A stretch of DNA of 64,000 nucleotides from assembly GCA_050261915.1 (NCBI GenBank), contig JBLNDT010000089.1, positions 1 through 64,000 of the forward strand. Direction: 5' to 3'. A program made the position numbers and the translations under genes. The notes beneath the pieces were generated by a model, which was not told where the DNA came from, made no database searches, and was given only the letters and a program-made list of their open reading frames with translations. The stretch's first letter is position 1. Each line of letters starts with the position of its first letter. This stretch comes from UBA699 sp050261915 (GTDB lineage Bacteria; Bacillota; Clostridia; Clostridiales; Clostridiaceae). Positions 1 to 8,158 of this stretch are shown piece by piece.

Positions 1-940
1 TAGATGCAGGGGAAATTTTTTCGTAAATAATACCACTATTTTTTATTATTTCGAGAGTTTCCTGGCAGCCTCGTATTTCAACCTCATACTTGGAAAGAGC
101 TTTTACAGTCAGAGGGATGAATTTTTCAGCTATGCTTTTATGAACCAGAAGTGTTTCAGCTGCATTACATACAGCAGGTCTTTGGGTTTTTGCATTTATT
201 ATAATATCCAAAGCCATATTCATATCAGCATCCTCATCTACAAAAACATGACAGTTTCCTTCTCCAGTTTGAATTACAGGTACTGTAGAATTGTTCACTA
301 CAAAATTAATAAGATTTCCGCTTCCTCTTGGAATTATTACATCAATATAGCTGTTTAATTTCAACATTACATTAACAGCTTCCCTGTCTGCAGTATCAAT
401 TAAGCTTATAGAGTTTTTAGGAAGTCCTGCGCCAAAGCATGCATTTCTTAGTATATTTGTTATTGTTTTATTGCTTTCTATAGCTTCAGAACCACCTTTT
501 AAAATTACGGCATTTCCTGCCTTTATGCAGAGGGCAGCAGCATCTGCAGTTACATTTGGCCTAGCTTCATATATAATACCTATTACACCTAGTGGAACTT
601 TCATCTCACCAATAAGAAGTCCATTAGGCCTTTTCCACATTTTATTTACTTCACCAATAGGATCGCCCAAAGCAGCAATCTGCCTAAGGCCATGAGCCAT
701 AGCTTCAATTCTGCTGTGATTTAGTAGTAGTCTGTCTAAAAGTGACTTTGACAGACCTTTATCTTTACCAGCTTTTATATCAAGTGAATTAGCATTTAGA
801 ATTAATTCTTTATTTTCAATAAGAGCATCAGCCATCTTAATTAATGCATTATTTTTTAAGTCAGTACCAGCAGTTCTAAGTACTTTTGCTGCATCTTTTG
901 CCATGGAGGCTTTATTGATAATATTGCTTTTTATATCCAT
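1..940 (-). CDS. proA: gamma-glutamyl phosphate reductase, C-terminus cut by window edge
   Basis: ProA is the NADPH-dependent reductase that turns gamma-glutamyl phosphate into glutamate semialdehyde, the second step of proline synthesis in the cytosol. The first 313 codons are open on the minus strand; the family is usually about 415 residues, so roughly 100 are lost past the left edge. Visible signatures are the cofactor-side segment YEARPNVTADA (about 124-134) and the catalytic cysteine in RPAVCNAAETLL (Cys258). The ATG at 940 shares a base with the proB stop (TAATG), so translation is probably coupled. A second in-frame ATG twelve codons later is less likely because it would lose the overlap. 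Confidence 0.95.
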   Translation of the reverse strand, partial: MDIKSNIINKASMAKDAAKVLRTAGTDLKNNALIKMADALIENKELILNANSLDIKAGKDKGLSKSLLDRLLLNHSRIEAMAHGLRQIAALGDPIGEVNKMWKRPNGLLIGEMKVPLGVIGIIYEARPNVTADAAALCIKAGNAVILKGGSEAIESNKTITNILRNACFGAGLPKNSISLIDTADREAVNVMLKLNSYIDVIIPRGSGNLINFVVNNSTVPVIQTGEGNCHVFVDEDADMNMALDIIINAKTQRPAVCNAAETLLVHKSIAEKFIPLTVKALSKYEVEIRGCQETLEIIKNSGIIYEKISPAS

Positions 941-1749
941 TACTTTTTCACCCCGCTTTTAAACCAGGTTCCTATATCCTGGCCTTCCATAATTTTATAT
1001 ATAATATGTTTATCAGAGCCCTCAGCTATTACCATTTCAACACCTGCAGCTGCAGCAATTTTTCCAGCATTAATTTTTGTAACCATTCCTCCAGTGCCAA
1101 GCTCCGTGCCGGCCCCTCCTGCTAGTGCTTCAATTTCTGGAGTTATCTCATCCACCATGTTAATTAATTTAGCATCATTACTGCTTCTTGGGTCTAAGTC
1201 GTATAAACCTTCTATATCAGAAAGTATAATAAGAAGGTCAGCATCTGTAAGTTGTGCAACTAAGGCTGACAACGTATCATTATCACCAAATTTTATTTCA
1301 TCTACAGCTACAGCATCATTTTCATTAATTATTGGTATTACTTTTAACTTCAGCAGGGCAGAAAATGCATCTCTAGCGTGATTTGCTCTTTCTTCTATAT
1401 ATATATCATCTTTAGTAAGGAGAAGCTGGGCAACTGTTTTTCCATACTCTGAAAACAGTTTTTCGTACATGTGCAGAAGAATTCCCTGACCTACTGCAGC
1501 AGCAGCCTGGCTTTCAGGTATTGTTTTAGGCCTTTCCTGTAAATTCAGCTTACCCATTCCTGCACTTATAGCTCCTGAAGTTACAAGTATTATTTCATAA
1601 TCCCTGTTATGAAGTTCAGCAAGCTGCCTTACAACTGGTTCGAGTTTATAAAGATTTAAAAGACCACGGTTATGGGTTAATGTGGATGTACCAACCTTAA
1701 CAACGATTCTTTTTATATTTTTTAAATAGTTTTTTCTATAGCTTTCCAT
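940..1749 (-). CDS. proB: glutamate 5-kinase without PUA domain
   Basis: ProB phosphorylates glutamate to gamma-glutamyl phosphate, the first and normally proline-inhibited step of proline synthesis. The 269-residue product is an amino-acid kinase fold only. The VVKVGTSTLT phosphate loop sits near residue 15, VTSGAISAGMG follows, and FGDNDTLSALVA marks the substrate region. The C-terminal PUA domain found in the roughly 365-residue E. coli and Bacillus enzymes is absent, as in other short forms. The reading frame opens at a TTG at 1764, but the ATG at 1749 has GGAG nine bases upstream and is preferred. It lies 44 bases after argC and overlaps proA by one base. Confidence 0.93.
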   Translation of the reverse strand: MESYRKNYLKNIKRIVVKVGTSTLTHNRGLLNLYKLEPVVRQLAELHNRDYEIILVTSGAISAGMGKLNLQERPKTIPESQAAAAVGQGILLHMYEKLFSEYGKTVAQLLLTKDDIYIEERANHARDAFSALLKLKVIPIINENDAVAVDEIKFGDNDTLSALVAQLTDADLLIILSDIEGLYDLDPRSSNDAKLINMVDEITPEIEALAGGAGTELGTGGMVTKINAGKIAAAAGVEMVIAEGSDKHIIYKIMEGQDIGTWFKSGVKK

Positions 1750-1793
1750 TAATACTATCTCCAATCAATACTTATTTTTTTAGAGTATTGATT

Positions 1794-2831
1794 CTAGGGG
1801 ACCATAGCAGGAAGTTCTAAAGAGGTATTTTCCTTTATTCCAAAAATTATATTCATATTCTGGACAGCTTGACCAGCTGCTCCTTTAATAAGATTGTCTA
1901 TTGCTGAAACAACAATTACACGCTTTGTTCGCTTGTCAACTCTAATTCCAATATGACACATATTTGTTCCTTTTACGTATCTGGTTTCAGGGAGAGTGTC
2001 AATTACCTTTATAAAAAATTCATCCTTATAAAAATCCCTGTATAAATCATATAATTTATCTAAATCAACATCTTCTGTTAAATTAGAATAACAAACAGCA
2101 AGGATCCCTCGATTCATAGGGGTGAGGTGAGGGGTAAAGGTGATTTTTATATCATCTTTATTTAAACCTGAAAGCACCTGCTCAATTTCAGGTGTATGCC
2201 TGTGTGTTCCAATTCCATAAGCCTTAATTGATTCATTGCATTCACAGAATAAATTTGGAGTGGAAGCACCTCTTCCTGCACCTGAGACACCTGATTTAGC
2301 ATCAATAATTATTGAATCAAGATTTATAAGCTTATTTTTAACTAATGGTGCCATGGCTAAGATTGAAGCAGTACAATAACATCCAGGGTTTGCAATTAAA
2401 TTTGAAGATTTAATCAAATCTCTGTTTAATTCTGGAAGACCATAAACTGAACAATCTAAAAGTTCCAGTGCCTCATGAGTTACCTTATACCATTCTTCAT
2501 ATGTGTCCTTGTCTTTAATTCTGTAATCAGCCCCTAAGTCGATTACTTTAACTCCATTAGATAATGCAGCCTTTGTGATTTCAAAGGATTTTCCATGGGG
2601 CATTGCAAGAAACAGTACATCGATTTTATTTAAATTTTCGTAAACTTCATGCATACTTATACAGGGCATTTCTAATACTCCCTTGTAATTTCCATATATG
2701 CTGGAGTAGTCCATACCCACATAGGAATTGGAGCACAAAAACCTCACAGTAACTCCAGTATGGTGGCTTAGAAACCATGCCAGTTGTTGCCCGCCATAGC
2801 CTGTGGCGCCAATTATTCCCGCGTTGATCAT
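1794..2831 (-). CDS. argC: N-acetyl-gamma-glutamyl-phosphate reductase
   Basis: ArgC reduces N-acetylglutamyl phosphate to the semialdehyde in arginine synthesis. The 345-residue protein starts with the nucleotide-binding GATGYGG (residues 8-14) and carries the catalytic cysteine in NPGCYCTA (Cys151). Length is normal for the family. The ATG follows a strong GAGGTGAT. The gene heads the unit argC-proB-proA, which pairs one arginine gene with two proline genes, and it diverges from argB-argD across 155 bases. The acetyl-arginine and proline branches use parallel kinase/reductase chemistry on glutamate, so joint regulation would make sense, but that is inference. Confidence 0.95.
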   Translation of the reverse strand: MINAGIIGATGYGGQQLAWFLSHHTGVTVRFLCSNSYVGMDYSSIYGNYKGVLEMPCISMHEVYENLNKIDVLFLAMPHGKSFEITKAALSNGVKVIDLGADYRIKDKDTYEEWYKVTHEALELLDCSVYGLPELNRDLIKSSNLIANPGCYCTASILAMAPLVKNKLINLDSIIIDAKSGVSGAGRGASTPNLFCECNESIKAYGIGTHRHTPEIEQVLSGLNKDDIKITFTPHLTPMNRGILAVCYSNLTEDVDLDKLYDLYRDFYKDEFFIKVIDTLPETRYVKGTNMCHIGIRVDKRTKRVIVVSAIDNLIKGAAGQAVQNMNIIFGIKENTSLELPAMVP

Positions 2832-2889
2832 TTCATCACCTCAAAACGTTATAAAATATTTATTAATCATTATACATTACATAAAATAA

Positions 2890-2904
2890 TTATTCAATGA
2901 ATAA
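2890..2904. promoter_or_regulatory. 15-bp palindrome, candidate ArgR operator
   Basis: TTATTCA-A-TGAATAA is a perfect inverted repeat in the argC/argB divergent region. ArgR (AhrC) boxes are built from TGAAT/ATTCA-type half sites, so this is a plausible operator. Only half-site similarity supports it. Confidence 0.45.
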
Positions 2905-2911
2905 AATAAAT

Positions 2912-2931
2912 TATGCAAAAAATATTGCATA
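2912..2931. promoter_or_regulatory. 20-bp palindrome overlapping the argB promoter, candidate operator
   Basis: TATGCAA-6 bases-TTGCATA is a perfect inverted repeat. Its right arm contains the probable -35 hexamer of the argB promoter (2925-2930), so a bound repressor would block polymerase. With the palindrome eight bases to its left it resembles a paired ArgR site. Confidence 0.5.
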
Positions 2932-2953
2932 TTAATAAGGATGATAGTATAAT
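2925..2953 (+). promoter_or_regulatory. sigma-A type promoter for argB-argD
   Basis: TTGCAT, a 17-base spacer and a perfect TATAAT (2948-2953) lie 33 bases before the argB start. Confidence 0.65.
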
Positions 2954-2986
2954 TATGCTGATATTATATTAAAGGTTGGTGGAGCG

Positions 2987-3880
2987 ATGTTTAGAGGTGA
3001 GCACTCTATATCCTTTGATGCATTACCATATATAAAAAAATTTGCCGGTAAGACATTTGTAATAAAATATGGCGGAAGCATAATGAAGAATGAAAGTGCA
3101 ATTAAAGCTTTTTATGAGGATGTTTCCTTAATGAAGCTTGTTGGAATAAATATTATTATAGTTCATGGCGGCGGGCCTGAAATTTCAAAATGGCTTGAAA
3201 GAACAGGTGCCAACACAAAATTTGTTAATGGCTTAAGAGTAACTGATTCAAATGTTATGGATATTGTTGAAATGGTTCTTTCTGGTCACGTGAATAAAAA
3301 TCTAGCAGCAGGTTTAAGCTGCCACGGGATAAGTGCAGTTGGGATAAGCGGAAGAGACAGCAATTTAATTAGAGCTAGAAAAAAATTCACCTATGTAGAT
3401 GGAGAAAAAAAGGACATTGGTTTTGTTGGAGAAGTTACAAGTATTAATAAACATCTCCTGCAAAGCATACTTGAACGAGGAAGGGTTCCCGTAATATCAC
3501 CAATAGGGTGTGATTATGAAGGGAATAAATACAATATAAATGCTGATTATGCAGCTTCTTATATTAGTTCCGAATTAAAGGCTGAAAAGCTGATTGTTCT
3601 AACTGATGTAGAGGGTGTGTACAAGGATTTCAATGACAAATCCACATTGATTCCAAGCCTTTCCCCAGAGGAAATAAAGTATTATATAGAAGATGGAACT
3701 ATAACCGGGGGCATGATTCCTAAAATGGAATGCTGCATGGATGCAATTGAGAATGGAACTAAAAATGTTCATCTGCTGGATGGGAGAAGAAAGCACGGTT
3801 TGCTTCTTGAACTTGTAACCAGCATGGGGACAAAAATAACAGATAAAAGGAGGTTTGTTAAATGTCAAAAGGCGATATAA
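2987..3880 (+). CDS. argB: N-acetylglutamate kinase
   Basis: ArgB phosphorylates N-acetylglutamate, usually the arginine-regulated step of the acetylated pathway. The 297-residue protein has the amino-acid-kinase signatures VIKYGGSIMKN near residue 25, VHGGGPEI near 60 and the adenine-side segment VLTDVEGVY near 205. Length fits the family. The ATG at 2987 is preceded by GGTGGAG. The last 19 bases overlap argD, whose ribosome binding site lies inside argB, so the two are probably coupled. Expression likely responds to arginine through the palindromes upstream. Confidence 0.95.
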   Translation: MFRGEHSISFDALPYIKKFAGKTFVIKYGGSIMKNESAIKAFYEDVSLMKLVGINIIIVHGGGPEISKWLERTGANTKFVNGLRVTDSNVMDIVEMVLSGHVNKNLAAGLSCHGISAVGISGRDSNLIRARKKFTYVDGEKKDIGFVGEVTSINKHLLQSILERGRVPVISPIGCDYEGNKYNINADYAASYISSELKAEKLIVLTDVEGVYKDFNDKSTLIPSLSPEEIKYYIEDGTITGGMIPKMECCMDAIENGTKNVHLLDGRRKHGLLLELVTSMGTKITDKRRFVKCQKAI

Positions 3881-5025
3881 TGAATACTTATGGAAGGTTT
3901 GACGTTGTATTTGAAAAGGGAAGAGGATGCAGGCTCTACGATGATAAAGGAACAGAATATATGGATATGGTTTCAGGAGTTGCTGTTAACTGCCTTGGAC
4001 ATAATCATCCTGTTATTGTTAATGCAATTAAGGATCAGCTTGAAAATGTAATGCACATTTCAAATTATTATTATAATTCAAGGGGAATTGAACTTTCTGA
4101 AAGACTTTGCCTGGAAGGACATCATGAAGCGGTTTTTTTCTGCAATTCAGGAACAGAAGCAATGGAGGCAGGAATAAAAATTGGAAGAAAGTATGGTAAA
4201 CTTAAGGGCGGAGACAAAAAAAATATTATAATTCACATGGAAAATTCATTTCATGGAAGAACTATAGGTGCATTATCTGTTACAGGGCAGCCAAAATACC
4301 AGAAAGATTTCATGCCTTTAATGGGTGGTGTGGAAAGTGTTAAGATTAACGATCTTAAAGAGATACTTCATAAGATGAATGATGATGTTTGTGCTGTTAT
4401 AATTGAACCTATTCAAGGTGAAGGCGGGATAAATTCAGCAACAATAGAATATTTAAGATTTGTACACGAACTTTGCAATCAGTTTGATGCACTTCTTATA
4501 TTCGATGAAATACAATGCGGAATAGGACGTACAGGAGAATTTTATGCTTATAAAAAATTTGGTGTAGTGCCAGATGTGGTATGTGTAGCAAAGGGACTAG
4601 GGGGAGGATTTCCTATAGGTGCTGTTATAGCCAATAAAAGGGCAAATGTTCTTGTCCCTGGTGATCACGGCAGTACATTTGGCGGGAATCCATTAGCATG
4701 TGCAGTTGGTCTTGCAGTATTCCAAGAACTTGTAGACAATGGGGTAATAAGCAAAATAGATGAGAAGAGCCAGTATTTTAAAAATAAATTAGGTGAATTG
4801 CAGAAAAAATACCCTGTTATTAAAGAAGTAAAAGGTATGGGGCTCCTATTAGGAATAGCATTATCAGTAGATGTTAAAGAATTCAGTAAAAAATGCTTCG
4901 AAAATAAACTTCTTGCTGTTACAGCAGGAGAGGATGTTATAAGAATACTCCCTCCTCTAAATGTTGAATATGATGAAATTGATGAAGCTATTTCTTTGCT
5001 TGAAAAAGTTTTAAAGACTTATTAA
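3862..5025 (+). CDS. argD: acetylornithine aminotransferase
   Basis: ArgD is a PLP-dependent class III aminotransferase that converts N-acetylglutamate semialdehyde to N-acetylornithine with glutamate as donor. Markers in the 387 residues are NSGTEAMEAGIK (about 95-106), FDEIQCGIGRTG (214-225) and the PLP lysine in VAKGLGGGFPIGA (Lys244). The ATG at 3862 has AAAGGAGG eight bases upstream inside argB; a second ATG six codons later lacks this. A strong terminator follows directly, so argB-argD forms a closed two-gene unit. argJ, argF, argG and argH are not in the window. Confidence 0.95.
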   Translation: MSKGDIMNTYGRFDVVFEKGRGCRLYDDKGTEYMDMVSGVAVNCLGHNHPVIVNAIKDQLENVMHISNYYYNSRGIELSERLCLEGHHEAVFFCNSGTEAMEAGIKIGRKYGKLKGGDKKNIIIHMENSFHGRTIGALSVTGQPKYQKDFMPLMGGVESVKINDLKEILHKMNDDVCAVIIEPIQGEGGINSATIEYLRFVHELCNQFDALLIFDEIQCGIGRTGEFYAYKKFGVVPDVVCVAKGLGGGFPIGAVIANKRANVLVPGDHGSTFGGNPLACAVGLAVFQELVDNGVISKIDEKSQYFKNKLGELQKKYPVIKEVKGMGLLLGIALSVDVKEFSKKCFENKLLAVTAGEDVIRILPPLNVEYDEIDEAISLLEKVLKTY

Positions 5026-5048
5026 TACCGGGGGAACCCGGTATTTTT
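5024..5048 (+). terminator. rho-independent terminator of argBD
   Basis: Nine-base-pair GC-rich stem AATACCGGG/CCCGGTATT with a four-base loop, then a T run; it overlaps the argD stop codon. Confidence 0.9.
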
Positions 5049-5051
5049 CTT

Positions 5052-5068
5052 ATTAACATTTTGTTAAT
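5052..5068. repeat. 17-bp palindrome upstream of degV
   Basis: ATTAACA-TTT-TGTTAAT is a perfect inverted repeat 77 bases before the degV start. It may be an operator; no regulator can be named. Confidence 0.35.
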
Positions 5069-5144
5069 TATCATTATTTAACAGGAGAAATAGTATAGTT
5101 ATATAGAATAATTATATAACATAAAAATTTAGCGGAGGTATACT

Positions 5145-6008
5145 ATGAAACCTATTATTCTTACTGATGCAAGCTGCGATCTGCCATTGAAATTTTTTGA
5201 AGAAAACAATGTTCCGTACTTAGGATTAATGTATAGTTTTAAAGGTCTTGATTATGAAGATGATTTTGGAAGAACCATTTCCCATAAAGAATTTTATGAT
5301 GGAATAAGAAATGGAGAAATGCCGGTAACGTCACAAATAAATGAGTTCAGATTTATTGAAAAATTTAATGAACTACTAAAGTTTAACAGACCAATAATAT
5401 ATATAGGAATGTCTAGTGGATTGAGTGGAACTTTTAATAGTGCTTTACTTGCAAGGGATGTTATATTAAATGAAAATAAAGATGCAGAAATCTATATCGT
5501 TGATACAAAATGTGCATCCTTAGGTGAGGGGATACTCGTATATAATGCAGTTAAAATGAGAGATAATGGCTGTTCATCAAAAGAAATAATTGAATGGCTG
5601 GAAAACAATAAGAACTTGATGAACCACTGGTTTGCTGTAGAGGATTTAAATCATTTAAAAAGAGGGGGGCGAATATCTTCAGCTAGTGCTGCTATTGGTG
5701 AAATATTTGATATAAAACCTATAATTACTATGACTGATGAAGGAACTCTTAAAAACATTACAAATGCAAGAGGTAAAAAGAAAGCCTTAAGGATTCTCGC
5801 AGATAAATTTAGAGAAAATGCTTCAGATTTTGAAGGAGTTGCAGGGATAAGCCATGGAGATTGTATTGAAGATGCATTTTTATTAAGGGACATTCTCCTT
5901 AAAGATTATAATTCCTTGGAAATTATTATAAACTACTTAGGAGCAGGGCTTGGAAGCCATTGTGGCAGCGGCATGGTTTCACTTTGTTTTACTGGAAATA
6001 AAAAATAA
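5145..6008 (+). CDS. DegV family fatty-acid-binding protein (FakB-like)
   Basis: DegV/FakB proteins bind a fatty acid and present it to the kinase FakA, so that exogenous fatty acids enter phospholipid synthesis. The 287 residues show the family pattern: ILTDASCDLP at the start, MSSGLSGTFNSA near 88-99, VDTKCASLGEG near 120, and a C-terminal GLGSHCGSGMVS segment. The ATG at 5145 follows GGAGG. The gene stands alone between the argBD terminator and the histidine promoter. Many clostridia carry several paralogues with different fatty-acid preferences, so the ligand cannot be named. Confidence 0.85.
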   Translation: MKPIILTDASCDLPLKFFEENNVPYLGLMYSFKGLDYEDDFGRTISHKEFYDGIRNGEMPVTSQINEFRFIEKFNELLKFNRPIIYIGMSSGLSGTFNSALLARDVILNENKDAEIYIVDTKCASLGEGILVYNAVKMRDNGCSSKEIIEWLENNKNLMNHWFAVEDLNHLKRGGRISSASAAIGEIFDIKPIITMTDEGTLKNITNARGKKKALRILADKFRENASDFEGVAGISHGDCIEDAFLLRDILLKDYNSLEIIINYLGAGLGSHCGSGMVSLCFTGNKK

Positions 6009-6063
6009 AAAGAGAGATTAGTCTGTTAGTGGAGAAGCCATTACAGGCTATTTATTTACAAAT

Positions 6064-6077
6064 ATTTCCTGGGAAAT
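6064..6077. repeat. 14-bp inverted repeat upstream of the his promoter
   Basis: ATTTCC-TG-GGAAAT lies 28 bases before the -35 element of the histidine operon promoter and could be a regulator site. No T-box or attenuator was found in this leader. Confidence 0.3.
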
Positions 6078-6105
6078 GTTATTGAAATAAAATATGAATT
6101 ATATA

Positions 6106-6134
6106 TTGCATTTTTCATGATATCCTGTTAAAAT
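6106..6134 (+). promoter_or_regulatory. sigma-A type promoter of the histidine operon
   Basis: TTGCAT, exactly 17 bases, then TAAAAT, ending 72 bases before the hisZ start. Confidence 0.6.
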
Positions 6135-6206
6135 GTCAATAGGCAAGTCGATACTTTAACGTGGTGAATTGATAAATTGATAAAGCGTAAAATTGAAGGT
6201 GATAAT

Positions 6207-7496
6207 ATGAATAATTGGATGAGATATATACCAGAAGGTACAAAAGATATATTATTTGAGGAATGCAAAGAAAAAATAAGAATTGAAAACCTACTAAGGG
6301 ATTCTTACATCAGATGCGGTTTTAAAGATATTATATCTCCAAGCTTGGAGTTTTATGATGTGTTTAATGGAGAACATACTACAATAGCCCAGGAGACCAT
6401 GTATAAGCTCTTTGACAATCAGGGAAGGATTATGGTACTTCGTCCTGATGTAACAACCCCTATAGCCAGAATAACTGCTACAAAGCTGAATGAAGCAGTG
6501 TTGCCTTTAAGATTTTGTTACACAGCAAATGTTTTTAGGGTAAATGAAAGTCTTTTTGGAAAAACAAATGAGGTTACCCAGTCAGGAATTGAAATAATAG
6601 GAATAAACAGCACAAAGGCAGATGCTGAAACAATAATTACAGGTATAAATGCTTTGATAAGCTCAGGACTAAAAGATTTTCAGGTTGAAATCGGACATGC
6701 TGAATTTTTCAAATCCCTCTTAGAAGAAATTAATCTGACCTTCGAGCAAAAAGATAAAATTAGAAAATATGTTGAAGATAAAAATTTTATAGCTCTTGAT
6801 CATTTTGTTATGAGTGAGATAAACGAAAATTATCCTGGAAGTCTTAAGGCTATAAAAGAACTCCCAAAGCTGTTTGGAGGAATAGATGTTATCGAAAGGG
6901 CAGCTAAACTTACAAAAAATAAAAAAGCTCTTGAAGCATTGAAAAACATAATGGATATATATTTACTTATTGATAAAGCGGGATTATCAGCTCATGTTAC
7001 CTTTGACCTTGGAATGGTAAAGCATATGGATTATTACAGCGGGATTATATTCAGGGCATTTTCACATGGTTCAGGAGGATATATTTTAAGCGGGGGAAGA
7101 TATGATGATTTAATAAATAAGTTCGGAAGAGACCTTCCTGCAATTGGGTTTGCAATTGATATTGACAGTCTTATATCTGCACTTCAAAATCTTGGACAGA
7201 TAAAACCTGATATGAGCAAGCATCTTGTGCTTTATTACACAGAGGAGCTGTACCAAAATGCATCAAGTCTTGCAGAAACTTTTAGGAAATCCGGGTTTAT
7301 TTGTGAAATGAGTCTTTTTGATGATGAGGAAAGCACTCTGGAATATGCATTAAATAAAGATATACCTTTAGTTGTGAGCGTTGTTGAAAAAGAAATCATA
7401 AGACTTTATAAATATAATAAGAAGTGGAATTATAAGGATTTCCAGGAAAAGTTTTTTAATAATTTTATAGAAGAGGCGGAAAAGACATATGAATAA
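6207..7496 (+). CDS. hisZ: ATP phosphoribosyltransferase regulatory subunit
   Basis: HisZ is a histidyl-tRNA-synthetase-like protein without charging activity that forms the active, histidine-sensitive ATP phosphoribosyltransferase with the short HisG. The product is about 429 residues and shows class II synthetase motifs, for example LRPDVTTPIAR near residue 75 and a glycine-rich GGRYDDL near 295. The frame opens 30 bases earlier at a TTG, but the ATG at 6207 has GAAGGTGAT just upstream and is preferred. It is the first gene of a nine-gene operon and overlaps hisG by eight bases. HisG here is the short form, which needs this partner. Confidence 0.93.
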   Translation: MNNWMRYIPEGTKDILFEECKEKIRIENLLRDSYIRCGFKDIISPSLEFYDVFNGEHTTIAQETMYKLFDNQGRIMVLRPDVTTPIARITATKLNEAVLPLRFCYTANVFRVNESLFGKTNEVTQSGIEIIGINSTKADAETIITGINALISSGLKDFQVEIGHAEFFKSLLEEINLTFEQKDKIRKYVEDKNFIALDHFVMSEINENYPGSLKAIKELPKLFGGIDVIERAAKLTKNKKALEALKNIMDIYLLIDKAGLSAHVTFDLGMVKHMDYYSGIIFRAFSHGSGGYILSGGRYDDLINKFGRDLPAIGFAIDIDSLISALQNLGQIKPDMSKHLVLYYTEELYQNASSLAETFRKSGFICEMSLFDDEESTLEYALNKDIPLVVSVVEKEIIRLYKYNKKWNYKDFQEKFFNNFIEEAEKTYE

Positions 7497-8148
7497 TAGC
7501 ACAGTAAGAATTGCAATTACAAAAGGAAGAATAGAAAAATATGCTATAAACATATTTCAGGAAAGTGGAATAGATTGCGAAGAACTTATAAATAAAGGAA
7601 GAAAATTAATATTTCATGATGATAAAAACAATATAGATTTTGTACTTGTGAAAGGGCCTGATGTATTAACCTATGTGGATCATGGGGTTGTTGATATAGG
7701 TATAGTAGGAAAAGACGTACTCCTTGAGCAGAACAAAAATTATTATGAAGTACTTGATTTAAAAATGGGAAAATGTAAATTTGCTATAGCTGGACTTGAA
7801 GGTACAAATTTAAATGAAGGTTATAACAGAAAAAAAATTGCCACCAAATATCCAAACGTAGCAAGAAATTATTTCAGAAGCAAAGGACAGGATGTGGAAA
7901 TAATAAAGATAGAAGGTTCAGTTGAACTTTCCCCAATTCTTGGACTTTCAGATGCAATATTAGATATAGTTGAAACAGGAAATACACTTAAAGAAAACGG
8001 ACTTGTAATACTGGAGGATGTATGTGATATAAGCGCCAGGGTTGTTGTTAATATAACAAGTATGAAACTTAAAAGAGAAGAAATAATGAATATAATATCA
8101 ATGCTTCAAAAAAGCGTAACAGTTAAAGAAAATTTAATTACCGGGTAG
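7489..8148 (+). CDS. hisG: ATP phosphoribosyltransferase catalytic subunit, short form
   Basis: HisG joins ATP and PRPP, the committed step of histidine synthesis. At 219 residues it is the short form lacking the C-terminal regulatory ACT-like domain, so feedback control depends on HisZ encoded just upstream. Visible are the N-terminal RIAITKGRIE, the GIVGKDVL segment near residue 75 and the PRPP-loop-like DAILDIVETGNTLKENG (about 157-173). The ATG at 7489 overlaps the hisZ stop, and GAGGCGG precedes it. Ten bases separate it from hisD. Confidence 0.95.
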   Translation: MNNSTVRIAITKGRIEKYAINIFQESGIDCEELINKGRKLIFHDDKNNIDFVLVKGPDVLTYVDHGVVDIGIVGKDVLLEQNKNYYEVLDLKMGKCKFAIAGLEGTNLNEGYNRKKIATKYPNVARNYFRSKGQDVEIIKIEGSVELSPILGLSDAILDIVETGNTLKENGLVILEDVCDISARVVVNITSMKLKREEIMNIISMLQKSVTVKENLITG

Positions 8149-8158
8149 GAGGAAGACA

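Noticed and set aside
6009..6206. Possible T-box or attenuator upstream of hisZ (an AAAGAGAG stretch follows degV and GTGGTGAA occurs near the end)
   Set aside because: There is no TGGTACC-type T-box sequence, no terminator hairpin with a T run before hisZ, and the AGAGAG lies upstream of the likely promoter.
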